Of a stretch of DNA of 64,000 nucleotides, positions 1-10,315 are shown one piece after another. Position 1 is the stretch's first letter; each line of letters opens with the position of its first letter. The position numbers and the translations under genes were made by a program. Source of the DNA: Pontibacter rufus (GTDB lineage Bacteria > Bacteroidota > Bacteroidia > Cytophagales > Hymenobacteraceae); NCBI RefSeq assembly GCF_015694705.1, contig NZ_JADQDR010000001.1, forward strand, positions 744,001-808,000, read 5' to 3'. Under the pieces are notes generated by a model that was given only the letters and a program-made list of their open reading frames with translations, did no database searches and was not told where the DNA came from.

Positions 1-1
1 G

Positions 2-592
2 CTCGTTTTTGCTTCTATTGCCTGCCTGGTTATTTACGCTTGCTTTCTGTTCGCACAAACCAAGGGATACCGGCAATACTTCCTGACGGTTGGGAACGAT
101 GAAGATGAAGAAAAAGCAGAGCCCATTGCCATCAGCAACAGTAGATTTTTTACAAGCCTGCTGTTGCTGGTTATTTGTTTAGGGATAGTGGTGCTATTGG
201 CAAAAACGCTTTCTCCTACCATCGAAAGCATCATTACGGGCTATAATCTTCCAAAAACATTGGTTGGGGTTATAATCGCAGCTATCATTTTATTACCCGA
301 AGGGATTGCTGCCATCACTGCTGCAAGAAAAAACAAACTTCAAACAAGTATAAATTTGTCGCTTGGTTCGGCACTGGCAAGTATAGGTTTAACAATTCCG
401 AGCGTAGCCATCGTTTGTATCATTTATGATTTTAAAATTATTCTGGGACTGGACATTAAATCTATTATCCTGTTGGGGCTCTCCGTATTTACCGTGATGT
501 TATCGTTAAGTAGCGGTAAGACAAATGTTGTTTACGGAGTGGTGCTTTTAGTTAACTTGTTTGCTTTTATATTCCTGATGATATACCCTTGA
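2..592 (+). CDS. chaA: Ca2+/H+ antiporter, C-terminal part (cut by window edge)
   Basis: This is the C-terminal ~196 residues of a ChaA-type cation/proton antiporter of the CaCA superfamily. The open frame runs through the left edge from base 2, so the ATG at 164 is an internal Met, not the start. An acidic loop (EDEEKAEP) is followed by about five hydrophobic segments, the motif LLPEGIAAITAA and then SLGSALASIGLTIPSV. These are typical of the second alpha-repeat, whose conserved Glu (in PEG) should bind the ion. Full members have ~360 residues, so nearly half is missing. It would extrude Ca2+ (perhaps also Na+/K+) across the inner membrane; the ion is inferred from the family only. The stop is TGA at 590-592 and no terminator hairpin is evident after it. 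Confidence 0.82.
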   Translation, partial: LVFASIACLVIYACFLFAQTKGYRQYFLTVGNDEDEEKAEPIAISNSRFFTSLLLLVICLGIVVLLAKTLSPTIESIITGYNLPKTLVGVIIAAIILLPEGIAAITAARKNKLQTSINLSLGSALASIGLTIPSVAIVCIIYDFKIILGLDIKSIILLGLSVFTVMLSLSSGKTNVVYGVVLLVNLFAFIFLMIYP

Positions 593-2561
<1,969 letters not shown>

Positions 2562-2564
2562 ACA

Positions 2565-2585
2565 GATGTGGAAATTTGAAAATGC
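2565..2585. repeat. Short degenerate heptad run after gdhA
   Basis: Immediately after the gdhA stop are three 7-base units (GATGTGG, AAATTTG, AAAATGC). They use the same vocabulary as the reverse complement of the longer array at 17349-17412. It is short, so support is weak taken alone. Confidence 0.3.
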
Positions 2586-2702
2586 AGGGCCAATAACCAA
2601 GCTTTAGCAAATAAAAAAACGTCATTTTAGTTCCTGATGCAAGTTCAGCCAGGCGACTTTGACTGGCCGCAGCAGGTGTAAGTATAATACGCAGACTTCA
2701 TG

Positions 2703-2734
2703 GTGTGCAAAGACCTGTGCGTGTCTTTGCACAC
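2703..2734. repeat. Perfect 12-bp inverted repeat (REP-like hairpin)
   Basis: Arms 2703-2714 (GTGTGCAAAGAC) and 2723-2734 are exact reverse complements around an 8-base loop. Pairing extends imperfectly outwards to about 2693 and 2743. There is no T-run, and it lies ~115 bases upstream of the Nudix -7 element. It is therefore more like a dispersed REP-type hairpin than a terminator. Confidence 0.6.
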
Positions 2735-2822
2735 GAGGTGTCGCACTTTATTTCCGGGCAAGGTCAGGCCGGAATCAAAACCATATCCGCCAAAACAAAG
2801 CGCCTGCAATTAACAATTCAGC

Positions 2823-2830
2823 TATATTTG
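2823..2830 (+). promoter_or_regulatory. Candidate -7 element (TATATTTG) of the Nudix gene
   Basis: TATATTTG matches the Bacteroidota -7 consensus TAnnTTTG. Transcription would start near 2837, about 14 bases before the ATG at 2851. This supports that ATG over the longer ORF. No convincing -33 TTG was found at the right distance. Confidence 0.4.
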
Positions 2831-2850
2831 CATCGCATAGATTTATAGCG

Positions 2851-3405
2851 ATGATCGACGAAACCCACAACCCCTGGACCACCCTTTCCACGAAACAAGT
2901 ATACCAGAACCCCTGGATAAAAGTACGCGAAGACAAAGTGCTGAACCCGAGTGGCGGCGAAGGCATTTATGGCGTGGTAAGTATGAAAAACAAGGCCATC
3001 GGCATTATTCCCATCGACGACGAAGGCTATACTTACCTGATAGGCCAGTACCGCTACCCGCTGAACGAGTATAGCTGGGAAATCCCGATGGGCGGCGGCT
3101 TGATAGAAAACGACATTCTGGAATCGGCCAAGCGGGAACTGAAGGAAGAGACGGGCTTTACCGCCGCCAAATGGACGAACATCTGCCGTTTGCATACTTC
3201 CAATTCCGTTACCGATGAAGAGGGCTTTGTTTTTCTGGCGCAGGAACTAAAGCCCGGCGAAACAGCTTTTGAAGAAACAGAGGAGTTGCACCTCAAACGG
3301 TTGCCCTTTGCCGAGGCGGTGCGCATGGCCCTGAACAACGAAATAACCGACGCTATCAGCGTGGCCGGCCTGCTGAAGGCGGCGTTTATACTTGATAAGA
3401 AGTAG
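2851..3405 (+). CDS. Nudix hydrolase (ADP-ribose pyrophosphatase-like)
   Basis: The protein of 184 residues probably cleaves ADP-ribose or a related nucleoside diphosphate. The Nudix helix is GGGLIENDILESAKRELKEETGF: RELKEETGF is canonical, but the first Glu of GX5EX7REUXEEXGU is Asn, with a Glu one position earlier. The flanking YRYPLNEYSWEIPMGG and the downstream EEGFVFLAQEL resemble ADP-ribose pyrophosphatases. The open frame continues upstream to 2659, but that part is Cys/Arg-rich, overlaps the hairpin at 2703-2734 and precedes a -7 element, so the ATG at 2851 (MIDETHNPW) is chosen. Exact substrate unknown. Confidence 0.88.
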   Translation: MIDETHNPWTTLSTKQVYQNPWIKVREDKVLNPSGGEGIYGVVSMKNKAIGIIPIDDEGYTYLIGQYRYPLNEYSWEIPMGGGLIENDILESAKRELKEETGFTAAKWTNICRLHTSNSVTDEEGFVFLAQELKPGETAFEETEELHLKRLPFAEAVRMALNNEITDAISVAGLLKAAFILDKK

Positions 3406-3619
3406 CGGATATTTTAGCATGTGTAAAACCTAGCCCTCCAGGGAAGGCAATTTGCTCTGTACGAATATTCCCCTCCAGGGCAGGGGTGGGTTTGCTGGAA
3501 CAGAGGAGTCAGTTATCACAAAGTATAAATTGACCTGAAACAGCTAAAGTATAAGAGTATAAACCGCCTCAAATATGCGGTCACAGCGCTGCGCAGCGTT
3601 ATACAGGCAACCGCATCAA

Positions 3620-3649
3620 TTGCGAACTGACGGAATATTAGTACATTTG
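3620..3649 (+). promoter_or_regulatory. Bacteroidota-type promoter at the plsC start
   Basis: TTG (3620-3622), a 19-base spacer and TACATTTG (3642-3649) fit the consensus TTG-N17-20-TAnnTTTG. The expected start of transcription is at or within a base or two of the plsC ATG (3655), so the mRNA would be nearly or fully leaderless. Confidence 0.6.
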
Positions 3650-3654
3650 AACGC

Positions 3655-4461
3655 ATGAAAGCCCTGAAATATTTGTATCATCGTGTGTATACCACCTGGT
3701 GCGTTACCTGGTTTGTGCTGCCGTTTGTGTCCACATACCCCGTGCAGGCCATGCTGGTGCGCAAAAAAAAGTGGTACAGGCATGTGCATACTTTCAACAG
3801 GGTATGGTCTACGATTTTCCTGCACATGTTTCTGGCGCCGGTGAAAGTGGAGTGGCGCATGAAATTCGACCCGAAGCAGCGCTACATTTTCACACCCAAC
3901 CACAGCTCCTACCTCGATATCCCGATGATGCTGAACGCGATCCCCGGGTTTCTTAATTTCGTAGGTAAAAGCTCGTTGGCCAAGGTGCCGCTGTGGGGTA
4001 AAATATACGACAAGCTATACATTACTGTCGATCGCAAAAGTGCCACAAGCAGCGCCAGAAGTTATCTCAAATCCATAAAGACACTGGAGGAGGGGCGCAA
4101 CCTGGCTATTTTCCCGGAAGGAACCATCCCCAAAACGGCCGGGGAAAAGCTGCTGCCGTTCAAGGACGGGCCATTCCGGATAGCCATTGAGAAGCAGCTG
4201 CCGGTGGTGCCCGTTACCATGCCCTACAACCAGCACTTTATGCCCGACCTGGAAGGAAAGCTGAAAATCCGCTGGCATCCGCTCAAGATTATCATACATG
4301 CGCCCATAGAAACAAAGGGCATGACGCTGGCCGACCTGCCGCTGCTGAAAGAGCAGGTTTTTAACATCATCCAAACAGAAATTACGAAACACCACAAAGC
4401 ACATGTCAACAGATATTCAAACCATCCGCAAAATAGCGCATTTAGCAAGGCTGGAGTTTAA
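3655..4461 (+). CDS. plsC: 1-acyl-sn-glycerol-3-phosphate acyltransferase
   Basis: It transfers an acyl group to lysophosphatidic acid to form phosphatidic acid at the inner membrane. The protein has 268 residues. The catalytic HX4D motif is NHSSYLD (His83, Asp88) and the glycerolphosphate-binding motif is FPEGT (153-157). A hydrophobic N-terminal segment (about 12-34) precedes the acyltransferase domain. The last 59 bases overlap gatC in another frame; the C-terminal ~20 residues (HVNRYSNHPQNSAFSKAGV) are polar and probably dispensable. It begins a compact operon ending at ilvE. A -33/-7 promoter lies immediately upstream, so it may be translated from a leaderless message. Confidence 0.93.
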   Translation: MKALKYLYHRVYTTWCVTWFVLPFVSTYPVQAMLVRKKKWYRHVHTFNRVWSTIFLHMFLAPVKVEWRMKFDPKQRYIFTPNHSSYLDIPMMLNAIPGFLNFVGKSSLAKVPLWGKIYDKLYITVDRKSATSSARSYLKSIKTLEEGRNLAIFPEGTIPKTAGEKLLPFKDGPFRIAIEKQLPVVPVTMPYNQHFMPDLEGKLKIRWHPLKIIIHAPIETKGMTLADLPLLKEQVFNIIQTEITKHHKAHVNRYSNHPQNSAFSKAGV

Positions 4462-4690
4462 CGAGGAGAAAGAGCAGGAAATGCTGCAGGAACTGAACAA
4501 GATCCTGAACTGGATGGACCAGCTGCGCGCGCTGGACACGGAGCAGGTGGAGCCGCTTATACATATGTCGGAGGAGGTAAACGTGCTGCGCGACGACGTG
4601 GCCCGGAATACCACCACCCATGAAGAGGCGTTGCTGAACGCACCCAGAAAAGATTCAGACTACTTCCGTGTGCCCAAAGTAATGGAATAG
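4403..4690 (+). CDS. gatC: Asp-tRNA(Asn)/Glu-tRNA(Gln) amidotransferase subunit C
   Basis: GatC is the small subunit that stabilises GatA on GatB in the enzyme that amidates misacylated Glu-tRNA(Gln) or Asp-tRNA(Asn). The product has 95 residues, the usual size. It shows the helical start IRKIAHLARLEF, the central LRALDTEQVEPL and the C-terminal tail DYFRVPKVME that threads through the complex. It starts 59 bases inside plsC (a long overlap, probably translationally coupled) and ends 15 bases before the TPR protein. GatA and GatB are not in the window. Confidence 0.95.
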   Translation: MSTDIQTIRKIAHLARLEFNEEKEQEMLQELNKILNWMDQLRALDTEQVEPLIHMSEEVNVLRDDVARNTTTHEEALLNAPRKDSDYFRVPKVME

Positions 4691-4705
4691 CACACATGCC
4701 AGCCC

Positions 4706-7700
4706 ATGCCTAAAATAAACTTCTGGAGAAACTGGAATTCAGACACCAGGTATCCTTACCTCTTTTTACTGCTGCTGGGTGTGCTGGCGCTCCTGTTGGG
4801 CGTGTACCATTACCTGACCGGTGAAAATATTTCCTTTGCCTGGGATACCATTGCCGACCTGCAGGTGGTGCCGCTGCCGGTGCACGAGAGCACGCACCTG
4901 TTGCAGAACTTTACGCTTTCTGCTGATGCTTACCTGTTGCTGGAGCAGTATGATGTGGCGCCGCCACAGGTGAATACGCTGGCCGCTACGCTGCTGCTGG
5001 GCATGCTGGCTGCCTGTGTTGCCTTTTATACAGCTGCCATCAGCGCCATGAAACGCTTTGCTTACTTTGGCGGCGTGTTGCTGCTGATGTTGTTTCTGGT
5101 CTCTTTTAATTTTGATTTGCTGGAGATTTTCGGGGATGGCGGCCAGACCATGCTATTGCTCAGCATCGTGGTGCTGGCAGCGGTGAGTTATGGCTTCCAG
5201 GTATTCTGGCAGCAGGTGCAATTTGGCTGGCGTGTGCTGGCGATGGCCGGTGTGGTACTGGTGCTGGGCATGCTGATCTATAGCGAGGCGGAATTCCCGG
5301 CTAAACTTATAACCCTGCACCTGGTAAATTACAGCAGCATCGGGTTGCTGGTGGCCACGCTGCTGTTTATACTATGGGTGGCTTACGAAAACGTAAATGC
5401 GCTGCTCTGGATAAACACGCAGGGCAAAACGCCTGAGCGGCGGTTCAGCCTGTGGCAGTTTATCCTGATAAGTGGTTTATACCTGCTCAACCTGCTCCTG
5501 CTATACCTGCACCAACTGGGCTATATCCAGACAAACCTGTTTTACATCAACGGCTATATTATATTGCTGCTCTCGGTGGTGGCGGGTTTCTGGGGCATGC
5601 GGCAGCGCGAAGCATACTACAAAGATCTGTTCCTGTTCAGGCCCACGGGGGCAGTGCTGTACCTCGTATTCGCCACCGTCAGCTTCCTGAGTATTGGCTA
5701 TGCCTTTGCTACCGCCAACGACTCGCTCACCATCATGTACCGCGATGTGATCGTGTACACACACCTGGCTTTCGGATTGGGCTTCTTCCTCTACATCATG
5801 ATAAACTTTGGGAAACTGATAGCGCAACGGCTGCCTGTGTACAGGGTGGTATATGAGCCGAAGCGGTTTTCCCTGTTTACGTTTTTCCTGATGAGCCTGA
5901 TTATGTGCGCTATTCTGGTAATCCGCACACAGTACCGCGCTTACTTTTATGCTAAAGCCGGTTATTATAACTATCTCGGTGACCTTTACCGTACTTCCGG
6001 CAACGACATGCTGGCGCAGCGCTTTTATGAGGAGAGCGACCTGTACGACAACGACAACGTGAAAGCCAACTATAGTTTGGCTAGTTTGTACAGGGCACAA
6101 AGCCAGCGCAACAACGAAATCCTGCAGATGAAAAGTGCCCTGGAGAAGCGGCCTACGCCGAAACTGTACGTGCGCCTGGCCAACCTTTACGACGGAAAAC
6201 AATATTTCTTTGAGAAGCTGTACGTGCTGCAGGAGGGCGCTGAGAAATTCCCCGAAAGCAGCGAGTTGTACAACAACCTGGCGCTGCTCTACATGCAAAC
6301 CAGTGTGCCCGACAGCACCAGCTATTATTTTGACCTGGCCCGCAAGTATAGCGATAACAAAGATTTTATCCGCAGCAACCAGCTGGCTTTTTATACCCGG
6401 CAGGCCATGCTGGAGCCGGCGCAGGCGGTGCTGGAAGAAAGCGACGAATCTGCCTACAAACCTCTGCGCAGCAACGTAGCAGCGCTGCGTCAATTATTGG
6501 GTAAAGCGCCACAGGAGGAAGATGCTTTTATACCCGACTCGCTGAAAGCGGTTGAAGACCTTACTTTGTTTTACAACCAGACCATCAGCACGCTAAATCA
6601 AGGCGATACTACCCGCCTGCAGGCCATTAACAGGTACCTGGATACGCCCGGCAATGAGATCTTTTTTGAGGATCTGCGCTACCTGAAAGGACTGGTGCAT
6701 CATTACAACGGCAGGCCCAAAGAAGCCCGGAATGTGCTGGAGAACCTGGTGCTACAGGCGGGGGAACGCAGCGGCTATTATGCTAATGCACTGGGATTGT
6801 GGATGCTGGAAGAGCAGAATGACCGCGCGGCAGCAGCCTACTTCAAACAGGCCAAGGATCAGGGTTTTCAGCCTGCTTACCTGTCGCAGGGCTATGCGCT
6901 GGCGCTGGCGCATAAACCGGAAGAAGCAGTGCAGGCATTGGAGGAAGTAGCTTATACCGAAGATCCTGAAGCGGTGAACGTGGCCCAGGAATTGGCTACA
7001 CTGCTGCGCCAGAATGTAGAGGCCGTTCTGGCGCAGGGCTCCGATAAAGACAAAGTACAGTACCTGCTTACATACCTGCCGCAGCTAAACCCGGCGCACG
7101 TAAATGCGCTGGTGCAGGCGGTGGAGGATGAGAACCTGAAGGCGAGGGCGCAGCTGGCACGCATAAATTACCTGATGAACCGCAAGCAGTGGCAGCAGGC
7201 CGGCAACGCTATAAACGAACTAAGCGCACAACTCCCACAGGAGGGCGAGCTTCGTTCCGCCCTGGACCTGCAGCAGCTAAACCTCTTGCTTTATACCCGC
7301 AAGTATGATGCGCTGCTGAACCGCATGAACGACCTGTACCTGACGGACCGCGACAAGCGACAGATTTTATACTTTAGAGCAAAGGCAGCGGAGGCCGGAG
7401 GGAAAAAGCAGGAAGCGGCAAAGTTTTACCGGCAGGCCCTTAAAATGCTGATATATGATGAGGAGGTAGTGCTGGCAGCAGCTGATTTCTTCCGGAAATA
7501 TCATCCCAAAGAGGAACAGGCTTACAATGTCCTGCTGAGCGGCATCACCTACAACCCATATTCGGCGGATCTGTATAAAGCATATGCACTGGAGAGCCTG
7601 AATCAGGGTTTAACAGGTTATGCCGAGCAGGCCTTAACAACACTGCAAAGTTTGCTTCCTGCCGCAGAATACGCTACATTTATTCAGAAATTCGAAAAGC

Positions 7701-7744
7701 AGCGACAGGACGTGGCAGCGCGCGCTGATAACTGGCAATTATAA
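4706..7744 (+). CDS. Large polytopic membrane protein with C-terminal TPR repeats
   Basis: The protein has 1012 residues. The first ~405 hold about eleven hydrophobic segments (for example around 17-38, 92-114, 205-226, 347-370 and 388-406). From ~420 onward come tetratricopeptide-type helices ([56 protein letters not shown]). An integral membrane domain with a long soluble TPR tail suggests a scaffold or assembly factor at the inner membrane. I do not recognise a named family. It lies between gatC and a LolD/MacB-type ATPase and ends 11 bases before that gene, so it may be its partner; that is inference. Confidence 0.8.
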   Translation: MPKINFWRNWNSDTRYPYLFLLLLGVLALLLGVYHYLTGENISFAWDTIADLQVVPLPVHESTHLLQNFTLSADAYLLLEQYDVAPPQVNTLAATLLLGMLAACVAFYTAAISAMKRFAYFGGVLLLMLFLVSFNFDLLEIFGDGGQTMLLLSIVVLAAVSYGFQVFWQQVQFGWRVLAMAGVVLVLGMLIYSEAEFPAKLITLHLVNYSSIGLLVATLLFILWVAYENVNALLWINTQGKTPERRFSLWQFILISGLYLLNLLLLYLHQLGYIQTNLFYINGYIILLLSVVAGFWGMRQREAYYKDLFLFRPTGAVLYLVFATVSFLSIGYAFATANDSLTIMYRDVIVYTHLAFGLGFFLYIMINFGKLIAQRLPVYRVVYEPKRFSLFTFFLMSLIMCAILVIRTQYRAYFYAKAGYYNYLGDLYRTSGNDMLAQRFYEESDLYDNDNVKANYSLASLYRAQSQRNNEILQMKSALEKRPTPKLYVRLANLYDGKQYFFEKLYVLQEGAEKFPESSELYNNLALLYMQTSVPDSTSYYFDLARKYSDNKDFIRSNQLAFYTRQAMLEPAQAVLEESDESAYKPLRSNVAALRQLLGKAPQEEDAFIPDSLKAVEDLTLFYNQTISTLNQGDTTRLQAINRYLDTPGNEIFFEDLRYLKGLVHHYNGRPKEARNVLENLVLQAGERSGYYANALGLWMLEEQNDRAAAAYFKQAKDQGFQPAYLSQGYALALAHKPEEAVQALEEVAYTEDPEAVNVAQELATLLRQNVEAVLAQGSDKDKVQYLLTYLPQLNPAHVNALVQAVEDENLKARAQLARINYLMNRKQWQQAGNAINELSAQLPQEGELRSALDLQQLNLLLYTRKYDALLNRMNDLYLTDRDKRQILYFRAKAAEAGGKKQEAAKFYRQALKMLIYDEEVVLAAADFFRKYHPKEEQAYNVLLSGITYNPYSADLYKAYALESLNQGLTGYAEQALTTLQSLLPAAEYATFIQKFEKQRQDVAARADNWQL

Positions 7745-7755
7745 AATCAGGCAGT

Positions 7756-8481
7756 ATGAGCACTATCATCGAAACACACGATATCTCTAAAATATACCGC
7801 ATGGGCAGCGAGACGATTCACGCGCTCAAATCTGTAACCATCAACATAAGCAAAGGCGAGTATGTTGCCTTTATGGGCCCGTCAGGTTCAGGTAAATCTA
7901 CGCTCATGAACATTATCGGCTGTCTGGATACACCCACTGCGGGTACCTATATCCTGAACGGCCACGATGTGAGCAACATGACGGACAATGAACTGGCGGA
8001 AGTGCGTAACAAGGAAATTGGCTTTGTGTTTCAGACGTTTAACCTGCTGCCGCGCCAATCGTCGCTGGACAATGTAGCCCTGCCGCTGATTTATGCGGGC
8101 TATAACAAAAGCCAGCGGGACGAAATGGCACAAATGGCGCTGGAGAGTGTGGGCCTGGGCAACCGTGGCAAGCATAAACCCAACGAATTATCAGGCGGCC
8201 AGCGACAGCGTGTGGCCATTGCCCGCGCGCTCATCAACAACCCCAGCATCATACTGGCCGACGAACCAACGGGTAACCTCGACACAAAAACCTCCTACGA
8301 AATTATGGAGTTGTTCGAGAACCTGCACGCCAAAGGCAATACCATCATCATGGTAACGCACGAGGAAGATATTGCCCGGTATGCGCACCGTATAGTCCGG
8401 TTGCGTGATGGCCTGGTAGAGTCTGACGTGCTGAACGAGGATATTGTAACGGCCGCTAAACTACAGGCAGCGCAGCATTAA
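7756..8481 (+). CDS. ABC transporter ATP-binding protein (LolD/MacB type)
   Basis: This 241-residue ATPase has Walker [10 protein letters not shown], signature [15 protein letters not shown], Walker [13 protein letters not shown] and the H-loop MVTHEED. The sequence [17 protein letters not shown] and the [21 protein letters not shown]-loop region are typical of the LolD/MacB/FtsE-like group. That group powers mechanotransmission (lipoprotein release, efflux, cell division) rather than classical transport. No FtsX/MacB-type permease sits beside it; the upstream TPR membrane protein has too many membrane segments to be one. Its stop overlaps the next start in TAATG, so the two genes are coupled. 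Confidence 0.92.
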   Translation: MSTIIETHDISKIYRMGSETIHALKSVTINISKGEYVAFMGPSGSGKSTLMNIIGCLDTPTAGTYILNGHDVSNMTDNELAEVRNKEIGFVFQTFNLLPRQSSLDNVALPLIYAGYNKSQRDEMAQMALESVGLGNRGKHKPNELSGGQRQRVAIARALINNPSIILADEPTGNLDTKTSYEIMELFENLHAKGNTIIMVTHEEDIARYAHRIVRLRDGLVESDVLNEDIVTAAKLQAAQH

Positions 8482-9029
8482 TGAAGATATACACCAAAAC
8501 CGGCGACAAAGGCGCAACCTCCCTCATTGGCGGTACGCGTGTCGCCAAATCAGATCTGCGCATAGATGCTTACGGCACCATAGACGAACTAAACTCCTAC
8601 ATCGGCCTGGTACGTGATCAGGAAGTCAACAAGAGCCGCGCCGGCATTCTGAAGGAAATCCAGGACAGGCTTTTTACCATTGGCGCCTTGCTGGCCACCG
8701 ATCCGGACAAATCAAGAATGAAAACACCCGACTTGCACCCGGAAGATGTTATACTTCTGGAACAGGAAATAGACGAGATGACGGCAGCCGTGCCGCCGCT
8801 GCGTGCTTTTGTATTGCCGGGCGGGCACCAGTCTGTGTCGTTTTGCCACGTGGCCCGCTGTGTATGCCGCCGCGCCGAGCGCCTCGTTATCCGGTTGCAG
8901 GAAGTATCGGTGGTGGAGGAACTGGTGATAATATATCTGAACCGGCTTTCTGACTACTTGTTTGCCCTTTGCCGTATAATGTCGCAGGAATTGGGTGCTG
9001 AAGAAATAACCTGGAAAGCCCGCATCTGA
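8481..9029 (+). CDS. Cob(I)yrinic acid a,c-diamide adenosyltransferase (PduO/MMAB type)
   Basis: It transfers the adenosyl group of ATP to cob(I)alamin, making coenzyme B12. The 182 residues show the PduO N-terminal nucleotide-binding signature KIYTKTGDKGATSLIGG, then DLRIDAYGTIDELNSYIGL, the FVLPGG loop and the helix CHVARCVCRRAERLVIRL with the conserved RR-E pattern. Its start overlaps the ABC ATPase stop by one base and ilvE follows after 30 bases, so it is mid-operon. No other cobalamin gene is in the window, so salvage rather than synthesis is likely. Confidence 0.93.
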   Translation: MKIYTKTGDKGATSLIGGTRVAKSDLRIDAYGTIDELNSYIGLVRDQEVNKSRAGILKEIQDRLFTIGALLATDPDKSRMKTPDLHPEDVILLEQEIDEMTAAVPPLRAFVLPGGHQSVSFCHVARCVCRRAERLVIRLQEVSVVEELVIIYLNRLSDYLFALCRIMSQELGAEEITWKARI

Positions 9030-9059
9030 TACCCCAACAAGAATAATTTAAAATCTCTT

Positions 9060-10136
9060 ATGTCAACAAATACATTAACGATACCAACACAGCGTGTGGC
9101 GCAGTCGCGCATCTCCGAACTGGACTTTAACAACATGGAGTTCGGGAAAACTTTTGCAGACCACATGCTGGTCGCCGATTATAAGGACGGCGCCTGGCAG
9201 ACACCCCAGATCTTGCCTTATGGCGATATGACACTGAGCCCGGCTACCTCGGCGCTGCATTACGGGCAAGCTATTTTTGAGGGTATGAAAGCGTACCGCA
9301 ATAACGCGAACGGTGATATTCTGCTGTTTCGCCCGCTGGATAACTTCAGGCGGTTCAATATTTCGGCTGCGCGTATGTGCATGCCGGAACTGCCGGAAGA
9401 TCTGTTTATGCAAGGCATGGAGCAGTTGCTGCGCTTGGACGCCGACTGGGTACCACCTGTGCCCGGAAGTGCCCTGTACCTGCGTCCGTTTATGTTTGCG
9501 ACCGACGCTTTTATCGGTGTGCGCCCGTCCAACACCTATCGCTTCATTATTTTTTCCTGCCCGGTAGGCGCTTACTACAACAAACCCATAAAAGCGGCTA
9601 TCGAGCCTGAGTTTGCCCGCGCTGCTGAGGGCGGTACCGGCTTTGCGAAGACAGCCGGCAACTACGGTGCTGCCCTGATGCCTTCCCGCAACATGCAGGA
9701 AAGAGGCTTTCAGCAACTCATCTGGACGGATGCCCGCGAGCACAAGTATATTGAAGAGGCAGGCACCATGAATGTAATGTTTGTGATAGACGGCAAACTG
9801 GTTACACCGGCCGTAAGCTCAACCATCCTGAACGGCGTTACGCGCAACAGCGTGCTGACAGTGGCCCGCGACATGGGTTATCCCGTGGAAGAACGTAAAG
9901 TAGCGGTGGATGAAGTGATAGAAGCGCATAAAGCAGGCAAGCTGCAGGAAGCCTTTGGTGTCGGCACCGCTGCCACCGTTGCGCAAATCCTTACCATTCA
10001 TTACAACGGCACCGATTATGAGCTGCCGCCGGTGGAAGAGCGCGAAATATCCAACCGCATTGCCGTAGAACTGGAAAAAATCAGGACAGGCCAGCTGCCG
10101 GATACGCATGGCTGGATATATAAAATTGCACGGTAA
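9060..10136 (+). CDS. ilvE: Branched-chain amino acid aminotransferase
   Basis: This fold-type IV PLP aminotransferase interconverts Leu/Ile/Val and their 2-oxo acids using 2-oxoglutarate/glutamate. Its 358 residues are closer to the longer BCAT (mitochondrial-like) subgroup than to the ~300-residue E. coli IlvE. The PLP lysine is Lys197 in GTGFAKTAGNYGAAL. Other landmarks are LHYGQAIFEGMKAYR, YLRPFMFATD, EEAGTMNVMFVI and GVTRNSVLTVARD. It is the last gene of the plsC operon; a strong stem-loop (10247-10286) follows. Confidence 0.95.
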   Translation: MSTNTLTIPTQRVAQSRISELDFNNMEFGKTFADHMLVADYKDGAWQTPQILPYGDMTLSPATSALHYGQAIFEGMKAYRNNANGDILLFRPLDNFRRFNISAARMCMPELPEDLFMQGMEQLLRLDADWVPPVPGSALYLRPFMFATDAFIGVRPSNTYRFIIFSCPVGAYYNKPIKAAIEPEFARAAEGGTGFAKTAGNYGAALMPSRNMQERGFQQLIWTDAREHKYIEEAGTMNVMFVIDGKLVTPAVSSTILNGVTRNSVLTVARDMGYPVEERKVAVDEVIEAHKAGKLQEAFGVGTAATVAQILTIHYNGTDYELPPVEEREISNRIAVELEKIRTGQLPDTHGWIYKIAR

Positions 10137-10152
10137 CATTATAATACCTTAC

Positions 10153-10178
10153 CGTGTGCGCAGTTCCTGTGAGTGCCT
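10153..10178 (+). repeat. Dispersed intergenic element, copy 1 (CGTGTGCGCAG family)
   Basis: This 26-base word begins 17 bases after the ilvE stop. It matches 30899-30924, which begins 16 bases after another stop, at 22 of 26 positions. A more diverged copy lies near 40386. The shared core is CGTGTGCGCAGYTCCTG. Confidence 0.6.
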
Positions 10179-10246
10179 GTAGTAAGTATAACATGTTAAA
10201 TTAAGTTTGTCTTTATACTTACAGGTCGCAAAGTATAAAAGTATAA

Positions 10247-10286
10247 AATGCTGAAGTATAAGGCAAAGGTTTTATACTTCAGCATT
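10247..10286 (+). terminator. Stem-loop terminator of the plsC-ilvE operon
   Basis: Arms 10247-10261 and 10272-10286 pair perfectly over 15 bp around a 10-base loop. The arms contain AAGTATAA and its complement TTATACTT, so an inverted pair of the over-represented word makes up half of the stem. Three further copies of the word lie within 100 bases. Confidence 0.7.
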
Positions 10287-10315
10287 ATTGTTTAAAGAAG
10301 TATAAAGTATAACAG

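Noticed and set aside
2659..2850. Long N-terminal extension of the Nudix ORF
   Set aside because: Cys/Arg-rich, overlaps the 2703-2734 hairpin and a -7 element; family length fits the ATG at 2851.
5501..6493. 330-codon antisense ORF inside the TPR membrane gene
   Set aside because: Shadow of a strong coding frame; the translation is His/Gln/Val-biased without any family pattern.
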